From Rikenellaceae bacterium (GTDB lineage: Bacteria > Bacteroidota > Bacteroidia > Bacteroidales > Rikenellaceae): 64,000 bases of DNA. Where the stretch lies: the NCBI GenBank assembly GCA_015060115.1, contig SUZB01000011.1, forward strand, positions 1 to 64,000, read 5' to 3'. The translations under genes and the position numbers were made by a program. Positions 8,210 through 17,255 of this stretch are shown piece by piece (position 1 is the first letter of the stretch; the number at the start of each line of letters is the position of its first letter). The notes below the pieces were generated by a model, which saw nothing but the letters and a program-made list of their open reading frames with translations, was not told the DNA's origin and ran no database searches.

Positions 8210-11200
8210 TTAGAAAGTGAGGTTTACACCAACTGAGTAGGTGCGCGACTGAGGATATACTCCTCGGTCGATACCTGCCTCAGTACCGAAGCCGTTACCA
8301 CCGGTAACCTCAGGATCGCAACCTGTATACTTGGTGAGAGTGAAGAGGTTCTCAGCCATCACGAATACGCGGAGACGAGAGATACCTGCCTTCTTAGTAA
8401 GGTGCTGGGGCAAAGTGTAACCCAACTGCACATTACGAGCACGCAAGAATGAGCCGTCCTCCAACCAGAGGTCAGATACGCGGTAGTTCTCGTTTGCCGA
8501 GTCGAACATAAAGCGAGGATACTTGTTGGTAGAGCCCTCACCGGTCCAGCGGTTAAGGATAGACTTGTTGAGGTTTACATAGTAGAGGTCGGTACGACGC
8601 GATACATTGAAGATCTGGCAACCTGCCTGACCCTGCAACAACATATTGAAGTCGAGACCCTTCCACTCGAAGCCGAGGTTAAGACCAAAGGTCCAGTCGG
8701 GCATACCCTTACCAATCATAGTACGGTCGTTATCGTCGATAATGCCGTTGCCGTCCAAATCCTTGAAGCGAACATCACCGGGAGCTGCCTTAGGCTGCAA
8801 CAAAGCGCCGTCGGCGTTCACATGTGCATTGACCTCGTCCATATTCTGGAAGATGCCATCGCTCTCATAACCATAGAAGTAGGGGAATGGGAGGCCGATA
8901 GAGCCACGAGTAAGCTGACCAATCTTGTGGTTCGAGCCGTAGAGGTGAGTAGAGTCATCACCAAGGTAGGTGAGCTCGTTCTGATTCCAAGTAGCGTTAG
9001 CCGAGATGTGGTAGTTGAACTCGCCAGCCGAGTCGCGCCAGCCAATCTCAAACTCGATACCGCTGTTCACCATATCGCCGAGGTTACCGGTAGGAGCTGA
9101 GTCGCCAGCGTAGCCGGGAACTGGCATTGAGAGAAGCATACCTGCGGTCTTCTTGCTATACCAGTCGAAGGTGAAGGTCAAGCGGTTCTTGAAGAAACCT
9201 GCGTCCAAACCGACATTAGTCTGGCGTGACTCCTCCCAACGAGCATTGGGGTTAGCAAGACCTGAGGGCTTAGAGCCAAGAGTGATGGTCTCTGAGCCAT
9301 TAGCGCCTGAACCCAAGATATAGTTGTTGCCAGAGTTCATATAAACGGCATATACGAAGTTACCGATAGCGTCGTTACCGTTGATACCCCAAGATGCACG
9401 GAGCTTCAAGGCTGACAACCACTCAGCATTCTCCATAAATGCCTCGTTCTTGATATTCCAACCGAGTGATACTGATGGGAAGTTACCCCACTTGTTGTTA
9501 TCACCGAAGCGGCTCGAACCATCACGGCGGAAGGTTACCTCAGCCATATAGCGCTCATCGTAGTTGTAAGACAAACGGCCGAAGTATGATGCCAAACGAT
9601 AAGGAATTGAGTTCCAAGAGCCCCAACCGTTGCGGTCGCCATCAGCCTGCTGGCCGAGGGTGTTATTAACGGTAATCTTATAAGGATCGTAGGGGTACAT
9701 CAAGCCGCGAGCCGAAGCGCCCACATTCTGTGATGTAGATGAGATAGCCGACTGACCCAAGATAACAGAGAGCGAGTGCTTGCCGAAGGTCTTGTCGTAA
9801 GAGAGGATATTCTCAACCTGATACTGGAAGCCACGATTCATCTCCTGTGAAGCAGACTCTGCGTAGTTGGTCTTCTCGGTAACGGTAGCGTTGCCGTCCT
9901 TGTCGTAAGTAGTCTCTGAAGCTACGGTATTGTAGCTGTAACGCTTAGAAGAGAGGAAATACTGCTTTGAGTAGCCGTGATTGCCCCAGAACGCAAGGTC
10001 AATACCTACCGATGAACGGAACTTAAGGCCATCGATAATCTGAAGCTCACCTGAGAAGTTGGCGATGAACTTATCGGTCTCGTACTTTGTGCCGGGCAAC
10101 GAGAGGAATGCCAAGGGGTTGGTCTGCTCGTTGTAAACACCACCATCAACTACGGTGTAGGCGCGACCGTCAGCATCACGAACGATGTGCTGGTAGCCCT
10201 CAGGATAGAGTGTCTTGTAGGCCTCCTCCTCTTCTGCAGTTGCGTAAACATCCAACAGTGGCGACATCGAGATAGCCGAGCCAAGGGGTGAGCCGTACTC
10301 AGAGTTGTTCTCGATACCCTTTGCTAATATACGCGCGTAAGAAGCAGAGGTCTGTACAGTAAGTTTGTTGAGCCAGTTGCGCTCCTTAGACTTATCCCAA
10401 ATGGTTACGCCGATGTTAGAACGAACTGTGATACGCTCATAGTTTGAACGATCGAAGTTACCACCTACGGTACCCTCGCGAGTGAGATAACCTGCCGAGA
10501 GAGCGTAGTTTACATTGTCGTTAGCACCCGAAATCGAAAGGTCGTGCTTCATGATGGGGGCGTTGTGGTTCAAAACCTCGTCAACCCAGTCGGTACCCTC
10601 GCCAAACTCATAAGGATTGTCGTAGATGGGGGCCTGGCCTGCGTTGATGTAACCCTCGTTCATGATGATTGCATACTCCGTAGCGTTCAAGACATTGGGC
10701 TTGCGCCAAGGATTCTGCCAACCATAAGAGAAGTCGTAATTAACGGTTGCCTTACCCTTCTGACCCTTCTTTGTAGTTACGAGGATAACGCCGTTAGCTG
10801 CACGAGCACCATAGACAGCACCCGAAGCGGCATCCTTCAAAACCTCGATACGCTCGATGTCGTTGGGGTTAAGGTAGTCGATACCACCAGAGATTGCCAT
10901 ACCATCGACGATGTACAAGGGCTCTGAGTTGTTGATAGAGCCGACACCACGCACGCGCACCTGAGCCGCTGCATCGGGAGCACCCGAAGGAGCAGTTACG
11001 GTAACACCAGAGGTCATACCCTGAAGTACGCTCTCGATACGGTTGTTCGCCTGAGCCTTAAGGTCATCAGCCGTGATTGACGAGATAGCGGCGGTTACAA
11101 CGCTCTTCTTCTGCGTGCCGTAACCCACGACTACAATCTCATCGATGTTCTGAGTATCCTCCTCAAGAACAATGTCATAGACGGTTCTTCCCCCCCCCAC

Positions 11201-11452
11201 AGCTACGGTCTGGGGAATGTAACCGATGTACGATACCACCAACGACTGACCCTCGGTTGCGTTGATGGTAAAGCTACCGTCTGTGGCTGTAGTTGTGCCG
11301 ACGGTTGTACCTTCGACAACAACAGCCGCGCCGATAATCGGTGAGCCTGCCGCGTCATTTACGGTACCCTTCACTTGTTGAGCAAATGCCGAAACACTGC
11401 CCGCGCACAAGATCGCAAGGATCAAGGCGATTCTGTAAGTCAAGTTTTTCAT
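8210..11452 (-). CDS. susC: SusC/RagA-family TonB-dependent outer-membrane transporter
   Basis: A 1080-residue SusC-type transporter importing oligosaccharides across the outer membrane. The signal peptide is cleaved near AFA-QQ (residue 24). A carboxypeptidase-D regulatory-like domain follows (about 26-105, IIGAAVVVEGT). Then come the conserved DEIVVVGYGTQKK segment, the plug (about 115-230, with LKDAASGAVYGARAANGVILVTTKKG) and the beta-barrel. It ends YSVGVNLTF with the terminal aromatic expected of outer-membrane barrels. There is no STN domain, so it is not the FecA-like signalling type. A run of nine G (11190-11198 on the plus strand as C9) encodes the Gly-Gly-Gly of VAVGGGRT in the regulatory domain. 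A one-base slip there would truncate the protein near residue 90. It is the first gene of the locus. Confidence 0.97.
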   Translation of the reverse strand: MKNLTYRIALILAILCAGSVSAFAQQVKGTVNDAAGSPIIGAAVVVEGTTVGTTTATDGSFTINATEGQSLVVSYIGYIPQTVAVGGGRTVYDIVLEEDTQNIDEIVVVGYGTQKKSVVTAAISSITADDLKAQANNRIESVLQGMTSGVTVTAPSGAPDAAAQVRVRGVGSINNSEPLYIVDGMAISGGIDYLNPNDIERIEVLKDAASGAVYGARAANGVILVTTKKGQKGKATVNYDFSYGWQNPWRKPNVLNATEYAIIMNEGYINAGQAPIYDNPYEFGEGTDWVDEVLNHNAPIMKHDLSISGANDNVNYALSAGYLTREGTVGGNFDRSNYERITVRSNIGVTIWDKSKERNWLNKLTVQTSASYARILAKGIENNSEYGSPLGSAISMSPLLDVYATAEEEEAYKTLYPEGYQHIVRDADGRAYTVVDGGVYNEQTNPLAFLSLPGTKYETDKFIANFSGELQIIDGLKFRSSVGIDLAFWGNHGYSKQYFLSSKRYSYNTVASETTYDKDGNATVTEKTNYAESASQEMNRGFQYQVENILSYDKTFGKHSLSVILGQSAISSTSQNVGASARGLMYPYDPYKITVNNTLGQQADGDRNGWGSWNSIPYRLASYFGRLSYNYDERYMAEVTFRRDGSSRFGDNNKWGNFPSVSLGWNIKNEAFMENAEWLSALKLRASWGINGNDAIGNFVYAVYMNSGNNYILGSGANGSETITLGSKPSGLANPNARWEESRQTNVGLDAGFFKNRLTFTFDWYSKKTAGMLLSMPVPGYAGDSAPTGNLGDMVNSGIEFEIGWRDSAGEFNYHISANATWNQNELTYLGDDSTHLYGSNHKIGQLTRGSIGLPFPYFYGYESDGIFQNMDEVNAHVNADGALLQPKAAPGDVRFKDLDGNGIIDDNDRTMIGKGMPDWTFGLNLGFEWKGLDFNMLLQGQAGCQIFNVSRRTDLYYVNLNKSILNRWTGEGSTNKYPRFMFDSANENYRVSDLWLEDGSFLRARNVQLGYTLPQHLTKKAGISRLRVFVMAENLFTLTKYTGCDPEVTGGNGFGTEAGIDRGVYPQSRTYSVGVNLTF
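11190..11198 (-). repeat. G9 homopolymer inside susC
   Basis: Nine consecutive C on the plus strand (nine G in the susC sense strand), about 255 bases after the susC start. It encodes GTG-GGG-GGG-GGA (Val-Gly-Gly-Gly). Tracts of this length are prone to slipped-strand mispairing, and any length not differing by a multiple of three frameshifts the transporter. In this sequence the gene is in the ON frame. Confidence 0.8.
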
Positions 11453-11594
11453 AGGCTTTTGTTGTTAGTTAATGATATTTGTGTGTTTGTGTGTCTTGGT
11501 CGTTTGCGTCTTCTGGGCCTTGGTCTTCAGAATATCGTTAAATGAGCCCATTTTTGCCACTTTTGAGGCATAACTATTCCTTTTTTTCGCATTA

Positions 11595-11626
11595 TAAAGG
11601 TAGGTGTTATTTTTATAAATAACAAA
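11595..11626 (-). promoter_or_regulatory. candidate promoter of the glycan locus
   Basis: On the minus strand TTTG (11626-11623), a 20-nt spacer and TACCTTTA (11602-11595) match the Bacteroidetes -33/-7 pattern except for the final A of the -7 box. It lies about 145 bp upstream of susC, leaving a 5' leader of roughly 135 nt. No regulator gene of the HTCS or SusR type sits beside it in this window. Confidence 0.5.
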
Positions 11627-11928
11627 CTTTTTTGCGATAAAATTTCACTATAAATAGACTAAATATAAATGTGTATAAAATGTAAAATGCAGATATTCAA
11701 TAGTTTGCTTATTGTTTGAAATGTACAATAAGTGGAATATTAAGTGGCTCGTTATACGGCTTTGTAAATGGACTATATTTCGCATAGCGTAAAAATAGTG
11801 AAAAAAGTGGAAATATATAAATCCATTGATTTGTTTATATATCAGAAACACAGCAAGATAACACTGTTTGTTGTTTTTGGTTTAGGTGGATTGTATAGCC
11901 CTGATTTTATAGTTTATGGCATAAAAAA
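11627..11928. other. AT-rich gap with no recognised gene
   Basis: About 300 bp of strongly AT-rich DNA between the susC promoter and the FtsB terminator. Open frames here are low-complexity and read like chance AT frames (rich in Tyr, Phe and Ile, with no domain). I see no RNA gene. Confidence 0.6.
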
Positions 11929-11946
11929 AGAGGGCCTAAGCCCTCT
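11929..11946 (-). terminator. terminator of the hyd-hpt-queE-ftsB transcript
   Basis: A 7-bp GC-rich stem (AGAGGGC, loop CTAA, GCCCTCT) 19 bp after the FtsB-like stop. On the minus strand it is followed by TTTTTTTAT. Confidence 0.85.
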
Positions 11947-11965
11947 CTTTGTCGTTTCGTTATCG

Positions 11966-12241
11966 CTACTCAAGAATGTAGACAGTTTCGCCTTCTCGTT
12001 GCATATGATATTGCTCTCTGGCAACCTTCTCCAAGAAATCTGGCGAGGTGTTTAGCTGATGAATAAAGGCGCTATCGGCAGAAATCTTCTTCTCCAACTG
12101 CTCAATCTTAGTGCGAAGCTCACGGCTACGCGCATTGGTACGCACCATATCCGTGAGGGTGCGTATGCAGATAAAGGCGGTAAAGATGCCGATGGTGAGC
12201 GTTACGCCCAGCCAGAAGAATTTTCCAAATTTGCCCTTCAT
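11966..12241 (-). CDS. FtsB/DivIC-like septum formation initiator
   Basis: A 91-residue bitopic membrane protein: short basic N-terminus, one transmembrane helix (about 9-28), then a coiled coil (about 35-65, RSRELRTKIEQLEKKIS). The C-terminal motif SPDFLEKVAREQYHMQREGETVYIL matches the FtsB/DivIC family (EKxAREQYxMxxxGE). The family links FtsL and FtsQ in the divisome. The gene ends the minus-strand run after hpt and queE, 23 bp past the queE stop, and has its own terminator. Confidence 0.9.
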   Translation of the reverse strand: MKGKFGKFFWLGVTLTIGIFTAFICIRTLTDMVRTNARSRELRTKIEQLEKKISADSAFIHQLNTSPDFLEKVAREQYHMQREGETVYILE

Positions 12242-12264
12242 TTTTAGCTCTAATTCCTTTGTCG

Positions 12265-12900
12265 TTATGGAATATGCATAAACTTATGGGTCTGGATAGA
12301 GATATTCCACACGGGGTTCTCCTTGACCCACTCAACAATCGTTGGTATAATCTTTTCGTAAACGCTCCATTCGGGTTGCAGATAGAGTCTGCACTTCGAC
12401 TTTACGCGCTTGCTGCACTCTACAGCCCAGTTAAGGTCATCTTCGGTCTGAATGATAACCTTAAGCTCGTCAGCACGGCGAAATGCCTCCTCCAACGGAG
12501 GTAGCTGGCGCTTGGGCGAGAGGCATACCCAGTCGAACTCGCCACTCAGAGGCTGGGTGCCCGATGTCTCAAGGAATATCTCAAGACCACGCTCGTGCAG
12601 ACCGCGTGTAAGCTCGCCAAGAGGGTAGAGCAGAGGCTCGCCACCTGTGATTACGATGGCCTGTGCCGAGCACGATGCAGCACGCGAGATTATGGTTGCT
12701 ACCTCGGTTGGAGGGTACATCTTGGGATTCCAAGTGTACTTTGCATCGCACCAACGACACCCCACATCACAGCCGCCAAGGCGTATGAAGTAGGCGGGCT
12801 TACCTGAGTGGTAGCCCTCACCCTGCACGGTGTAGAAGTCCTCGACAAGGGGAAGCAGTCTGCCACCTTCGAGTATCTCTAAGTCGGGATTAATCTTCAT
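12265..12900 (-). CDS. queE: 7-carboxy-7-deazaguanine synthase
   Basis: A radical SAM enzyme of about 211 residues. It converts 6-carboxytetrahydropterin to 7-carboxy-7-deazaguanine in queuosine/preQ0 synthesis. Visible features are EGGRLLPLVEDFYTVQGEG near the start, the CDVGCRWC iron-sulfur motif (CxxxCxxC) with the WCD extension, the GGEP motif (ITGGEPLLY), and ETSGT. I chose the Met of MKINPDLEI as start; a start three codons earlier is possible. Either overlaps the end of hpt (ATG within GATGAAGATTAA), implying translational coupling. Confidence 0.93.
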   Translation of the reverse strand: MKINPDLEILEGGRLLPLVEDFYTVQGEGYHSGKPAYFIRLGGCDVGCRWCDAKYTWNPKMYPPTEVATIISRAASCSAQAIVITGGEPLLYPLGELTRGLHERGLEIFLETSGTQPLSGEFDWVCLSPKRQLPPLEEAFRRADELKVIIQTEDDLNWAVECSKRVKSKCRLYLQPEWSVYEKIIPTIVEWVKENPVWNISIQTHKFMHIP

Positions 12901-13438
12901 CGAGCACATAGATATCCTTAAGGTTTCGGCCTATCTGGTTGTAATCCAAGCCGTAGCCTACAATAAACTCATTGCCGATAGGCATCGCAACATAGTCGAT
13001 ATTGTACTCGTAGAGGAACTTTTCGGGCTTGAAGAAGAGGGTGCAAATCGAGATGCTCGCAGGGTTGCGCTCCTTGAGGTAGTCGAGCAAGTAGTTCATG
13101 CTATGACCTGTCTCCACAATATCCTCGATGATGATAATATCCTTGCCCTCGATGTCGAAGTCGATGCCAAGGTGCTGCTTGACAGTACCTGTAGACTGCG
13201 TGCCGTCGTATGACGAAATCTTGACGAATGCCAAGCGGCAGTCGAAGGTTGTCTTGCGCACAAGGTCGCTAAGGAAGAGAAAAGCACCCGACAGCACACC
13301 AAGGAAGATAGGTGTCTTGCCCTTGTAGCGCTCGTTGAGTTGGTCGGCAACACGCTGAACAGCCTTGTCAATCTCCTCTGCAGGAATCATCGTCTTGAAC
13401 TTTCTGTCCAAAATTTTTATTCTCTCGATTTTCTCCAT
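12890..13438 (-). CDS. hpt: hypoxanthine phosphoribosyltransferase
   Basis: A 182-residue purine-salvage enzyme that joins hypoxanthine or guanine to PRPP. The PRPP-binding loop is IIIIEDIVETGHS. SSYDGTQSTG and the C-terminal FIVGYGLDYNQIGRNL are family hallmarks. Length matches the family. The gene lies 67 bp after hydF on the same strand and overlaps queE. No separate promoter is evident, so it may be read through from the hydrogenase genes. Confidence 0.96.
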   Translation of the reverse strand: MEKIERIKILDRKFKTMIPAEEIDKAVQRVADQLNERYKGKTPIFLGVLSGAFLFLSDLVRKTTFDCRLAFVKISSYDGTQSTGTVKQHLGIDFDIEGKDIIIIEDIVETGHSMNYLLDYLKERNPASISICTLFFKPEKFLYEYNIDYVAMPIGNEFIVGYGLDYNQIGRNLKDIYVLDED

Positions 13439-13505
13439 TGTATCTCAATTTAATATTTACTCATTTCAAGGCGAAAGGTACGAATTTTATCGCTATCCGC
13501 CAAAC

Positions 13506-14687
13506 TTAGTCTACACGCACGCGGTCAAGAATACCCGTAAGTGCTGCGAGTATAACACCGTAGTTCGTAATCGCAACGCCTTGACTACGAGCACGCTCCA
13601 CGCGGCTAAGCACATGCTTACGGTTGAACATACAAGCTCCGCAGTGTATCACAAGGTCGTACTGCGTTAAGTCCTCAGGGTAGTCGTTGCCACCTACGAT
13701 GTCGATATGTAGCTCCTCGCCAAACTTCTTGCGTAGGATGCGGGGTAGCTTCACACGGCCAATATCCTCGTTCTGCGGTGTATGGCTACAAGCCTCAGCA
13801 ATAAGAATGCGTGATGTGGGGGTTAGTCGGCCCAATGCCTTTACGCCCTCGGTAAAAAGCTTAATATCACCCTTGTAGCGGGCAAAAAGTATTGAGAACG
13901 AGGTGAGCGTTGAGGCCTCAGGCTTCTGGCGATATGCCGCCTCGAAGGCTTGCGAGTCGGTGATTATGAGTGCGGGTGCCTCCTTTAGTCCTGCCAAAGC
14001 CTCGGCCATGCTGTCGGGGGTTGTGCAGATGGGTATACACCCTCTATCGAGCAACTCGCGAATGGTCTGCACCTGAGGCTGGATAAGTCTGCCCTTGGGT
14101 GCTGAGGCATCCTGAGGCATAACAAGCATTACAATGTCGCCCGCCTTGCAGAAACCTTCGGTAATTAGCCTCTCATCGCTGGGTCGGCACCTGACGATAG
14201 CCTCACGCAGAGCCTCGATGCCCTCACCCGTAGTTGCGCTGAGGCGTATTACCTCCTTGTTTGTGAGGATGTTGATATGCTTGGCTAACGCTTCGCTGTC
14301 GGCGATGCGGTCGCTCTGCGTAAGTGCCACGATAGCGGGAATCTCCCTTACTCTTAGCTCCTCCAAGAGCTTAAGCTCCGTATCTGTGCCTGCATCGGTG
14401 AAGAGTACAACGGCAATATCGGTCTTATCCAGCATACGCGCTGTGCGTGCCATACGCTCCTTGCCCAACGATGTGATGTCGTCGAGACCGGGGGTGTCGA
14501 TGATAAGAGCAGCGCCAAGGCCGTTAATCTCGACAGCCTTCTGCACCGGGTCGGTAGTTGTGCCTGCCGTAGCCGACACTATCGCAACATCCTGACCTAC
14601 AAGCCTATTGGCGAGTGCCGACTTGCCGGCATTTGTGCGACCAAATAGTGCGATATGTACCCTTTCGGAGGTGGGTGTTGTCTGCAT
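13506..14687 (-). CDS. hydF: [FeFe]-hydrogenase H-cluster maturation GTPase
   Basis: A 393-residue scaffold protein that assembles and delivers the 2Fe subcluster precursor to HydA. The N-terminal GTPase has P-loop GRTNAGKS (16-23), DTPGLDD and TQSD. The C-terminal cluster-binding region carries the EACSH Cys-His and, further on, the IHCGACMF motif (HCxxC) that binds the [4Fe-4S] cluster. All expected residues are present. It follows hydG by 15 bp and is the last of the four hydrogenase genes. Confidence 0.97.
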   Translation of the reverse strand: MQTTPTSERVHIALFGRTNAGKSALANRLVGQDVAIVSATAGTTTDPVQKAVEINGLGAALIIDTPGLDDITSLGKERMARTARMLDKTDIAVVLFTDAGTDTELKLLEELRVREIPAIVALTQSDRIADSEALAKHINILTNKEVIRLSATTGEGIEALREAIVRCRPSDERLITEGFCKAGDIVMLVMPQDASAPKGRLIQPQVQTIRELLDRGCIPICTTPDSMAEALAGLKEAPALIITDSQAFEAAYRQKPEASTLTSFSILFARYKGDIKLFTEGVKALGRLTPTSRILIAEACSHTPQNEDIGRVKLPRILRKKFGEELHIDIVGGNDYPEDLTQYDLVIHCGACMFNRKHVLSRVERARSQGVAITNYGVILAALTGILDRVRVD

Positions 14688-14702
14688 TGTAGGTTTCCTT
14701 TT

Positions 14703-16139
14703 TTAGAAGCGGAAGTCGCGCTTGCCGTTAATAATAGCCTCTAAGTTACGCTCCGTAATCTGGCGTACCTTCTCCGAGGGGATTATCGGTGTTTGGCTGG
14801 CAATCATCTGCTTACCAAGGAGTTTTACGCGAGGTGATGCGTAATCTTCGAGGTACTCGGCAAGCGTCATCAGCGCATTGGGTGCGCAGCAGTTGCCTAT
14901 TAAGCCACGCTTTGCCAACGACATAAATCTGTCGCCCGTGCGACCCTCTCGGTAGCAGGCGGTGCAGAAGCTGGGAAGATAGCCCAACTCCAAGAGCCAA
15001 GCGATAATCTCATCGAGTGTGCGGTTGTCCGAGATATCGAACTGCGCCGACTCCTCGGCATCCTCCACACCCTCGGCATAGCCACCTACCGATGTCTTCG
15101 AGCCGCCACTAAGCTGCGAAACGCCCACATCGAGAACTAGCTCACGGCTGCGCTTCGACTCGCGGGTCGAGACAATCATACCTGTGTAGGGAACGGCGAT
15201 GCGCAATACAGCGACAATACGGCGGAATACCTCGTCGGTTACTGCATCGGGGAAATCCTTGGGGTCGATGTCGTCAGCAGGGCGAATACGGGGTACGCTG
15301 ATGGTGTGAGGGCCTACGCCAAAGCGTGCCTCAAGGTGCTCGGCGTGCATCAAGATGCCCACAACATCGTAGCGATAGTTCGACAAGCCGAACAGAGCAC
15401 CTACGCCGACATCATCAATGCCACCCAACATAGCACGGTCCATAGCCTCGGTGTGGTATGCCCAGTCGCTCTTGGGACCTGTGGGGTGAAGGCGCTCGTA
15501 AGCCTCACGGTCGTAGGTCTCCTCAAAGAGGATATAGGTGCCGATGCCGGCATCCTTTAGCTTCGTATAGTTCTCAACAGTCGTAGCCGCAATATTTACA
15601 TTCACACGGCGAATAGCGCCATTCTTGTGATGGATAGAGTAGATGGTGTCGATAGACTCCAATACATACTCTATAGGGCTCTGCAACGGATGCTCGCCTG
15701 TCTCCAACGCCAAGCGCTTATGGCCCATATCCTGCAAGGCGATAACCTCACGGCGAATCTCCTCCTGCGTGAGCTTACGGCGAGGTATGGTGCGGTTCTT
15801 AGCGTGGTAAGGGCAGTAAACACAGCCATTTACGCAGTAGTTTGAGAGATACAACGGCGCAAACATCACGATACGATTGCCGTAGATGCGCTCCTTGAGG
15901 CGGCGGGCGATGTCGAAGATGCGCTCCTCGATATCCTTGTCCTCGACCTCGATAAGCACGGCAGCCTCGCGGTGGCTGATGCCCTTGCCCTCCTCGGCCT
16001 TTGCCAAAATCTCCTCAATTAGGGCGTGGTCGTTGCGATGCTCACGACCATACTCCAAGGTGGCACGAATCTCGCCATCGTGGATAAACTCGGCGGCGTG
16101 CTCCGACTTTACATCATATTTAATATTACTCATTGACAC
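14703..16139 (-). CDS. hydG: [FeFe]-hydrogenase maturation radical SAM tyrosine lyase
   Basis: A 478-residue enzyme that cleaves tyrosine to supply the CO and CN ligands of the H-cluster. The radical SAM motif CVNGCVYC (Cys102, 106, 109) sits in the ThiH-like barrel. The HydG-specific C-terminal cluster motif (CTAC...22 residues...C, in FCTACYREG to NCCAPN) is intact, which separates it from ThiH. It lies between hydE and hydF in the operon. The 54-bp gap before it contains a 15-bp tandem repeat. Confidence 0.97.
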   Translation of the reverse strand: MSMSNIKYDVKSEHAAEFIHDGEIRATLEYGREHRNDHALIEEILAKAEEGKGISHREAAVLIEVEDKDIEERIFDIARRLKERIYGNRIVMFAPLYLSNYCVNGCVYCPYHAKNRTIPRRKLTQEEIRREVIALQDMGHKRLALETGEHPLQSPIEYVLESIDTIYSIHHKNGAIRRVNVNIAATTVENYTKLKDAGIGTYILFEETYDREAYERLHPTGPKSDWAYHTEAMDRAMLGGIDDVGVGALFGLSNYRYDVVGILMHAEHLEARFGVGPHTISVPRIRPADDIDPKDFPDAVTDEVFRRIVAVLRIAVPYTGMIVSTRESKRSRELVLDVGVSQLSGGSKTSVGGYAEGVEDAEESAQFDISDNRTLDEIIAWLLELGYLPSFCTACYREGRTGDRFMSLAKRGLIGNCCAPNALMTLAEYLEDYASPRVKLLGKQMIASQTPIIPSEKVRQITERNLEAIINGKRDFRF

Positions 16140-16155
16140 CTTTTTTATTTGGGAT

Positions 16156-16185
16156 TTATATTATTCGGAATTATATTATTTGGAA
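16156..16185. repeat. 15-bp tandem duplication between hydE and hydG
   Basis: TTATATTATTCGGAA (16156-16170) is followed directly by TTATATTATTTGGAA (16171-16185), one mismatch. A decayed third copy is suggested by TTTTTATTTGGGATT just before. It fills most of the hydE-hydG gap. Confidence 0.7.
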
Positions 16186-16193
16186 ATTTCATC

Positions 16194-17234
16194 TTATGCG
16201 TAGTCGCCTCTCGAAAAGTCGATATGGTAACCTATTGTCTCAAGTTCGCTCTCCAACGCAGCCAAGCCCTCGGCAGCCTCCTTGCCCCACGATGCCTTAT
16301 TCTCGTAGATGGCATACTTCGCCCTAACATCCGAGGGCGAGAGGTTGGGCATAACGACATTGGCACCCGAGAGTATACCCTCCAATCTTCCGCGTGGCGT
16401 AAGCGTGGCAAGTGCCGTAGTGGCGGGTATCAGTGCCTTGGGCAACAATAGTCGTGCTATGGCAACGGCGGCGAGCGTTAGGCGTAAATCTCCCGCAGGC
16501 TCCTCGCCAAGGGGTGTGGCGCGATGCGGTAGGAAAGGACCTATGCCAACCATCTGGCAATCGTACTTTTGAACAAGCAACAAATCCTCGGCGATATGGT
16601 CGATGGTCTGGCCCTTCACGCCAATCATCATGCCCATACCCACCTGATACTCTGCTCGTTGTAGTGCTTCGATGCAGCTGAGGCGATGTTTTATGCCTCG
16701 GCTGTCGGGGTGTAGTGAGGCGTATAGCTCCTCGTCGGCAGCCTCGTGGCGTAGTAGGTAGCGGTTGGCGCCCGCACGCTTTAGACGGCGGTATGACTCC
16801 TCGCTACGCTCACCCAGCGAGAGGGTGATTGCCACGTCGGGGTAGAGGCTACGAATACGGCAGATGAGCTCCTCAAGCCACGCATCGGAGTGTGTGCCAT
16901 CTTCGCCACCCTGCATAACAAAGGTGCGAAAACCGAGCTTATAGCCCTCCCTGCAACACTCCAGAACCTCGTCGGCCGTTAGTCGATAGCGCTCTGCCGA
17001 GCGGTTGCTACGCCTAAGGCCGCAGTAGAGGCAGTCGTTGCGACAGTAGCTCGAAAGCTCGATAAGACCTCGTATATATATGCCAAGTCCGAACTGCTGG
17101 CGAGCAGTTCGGACGGCATAGTCGCGGAGAAATTGTAGCAAAGAGTCGTCCAAGGTACACTGCTTGAGCAGTGCACTCAGGCTCTTTGTGTCGAGCCTTT
17201 GACCCTTGGCCAGTTGCTCAACTAACTCCCGCAT
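16194..17234 (-). CDS. hydE: [FeFe]-hydrogenase maturation radical SAM protein
   Basis: A 346-residue radical SAM enzyme acting with HydG and HydF to build the dithiolate-bridged diiron subcluster. The motif CRNDCLYC gives Cys64, Cys68 and Cys71 in the CxxxCxxC spacing. The surrounding IELSSYCRNDCLYCGLR, MQGGED and MIGVKGQT segments are typical of HydE rather than BioB or PylB. It begins 21 bp after the hydA stop, consistent with a single hydA-hydE-hydG-hydF message. Confidence 0.95.
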   Translation of the reverse strand: MRELVEQLAKGQRLDTKSLSALLKQCTLDDSLLQFLRDYAVRTARQQFGLGIYIRGLIELSSYCRNDCLYCGLRRSNRSAERYRLTADEVLECCREGYKLGFRTFVMQGGEDGTHSDAWLEELICRIRSLYPDVAITLSLGERSEESYRRLKRAGANRYLLRHEAADEELYASLHPDSRGIKHRLSCIEALQRAEYQVGMGMMIGVKGQTIDHIAEDLLLVQKYDCQMVGIGPFLPHRATPLGEEPAGDLRLTLAAVAIARLLLPKALIPATTALATLTPRGRLEGILSGANVVMPNLSPSDVRAKYAIYENKASWGKEAAEGLAALESELETIGYHIDFSRGDYA

Positions 17235-17255
17235 AAATAGTTTGTTATCAACCTA

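Noticed and set aside
8646..10927. Several plus-strand frames opposite susC
   Set aside because: All lie within the intact susC frame and have no recognisable domains.
11648..11851. 67-codon minus-strand frame in the AT-rich gap
   Set aside because: Low-complexity Tyr/Phe/His sequence from AT-rich DNA, with no terminator or family similarity.
14703..16139. ThiH (thiazole synthesis tyrosine lyase)
   Set aside because: The C-terminal CxxC...C cluster motif specific to HydG is present and the neighbours are hydE and hydF, not thi genes.
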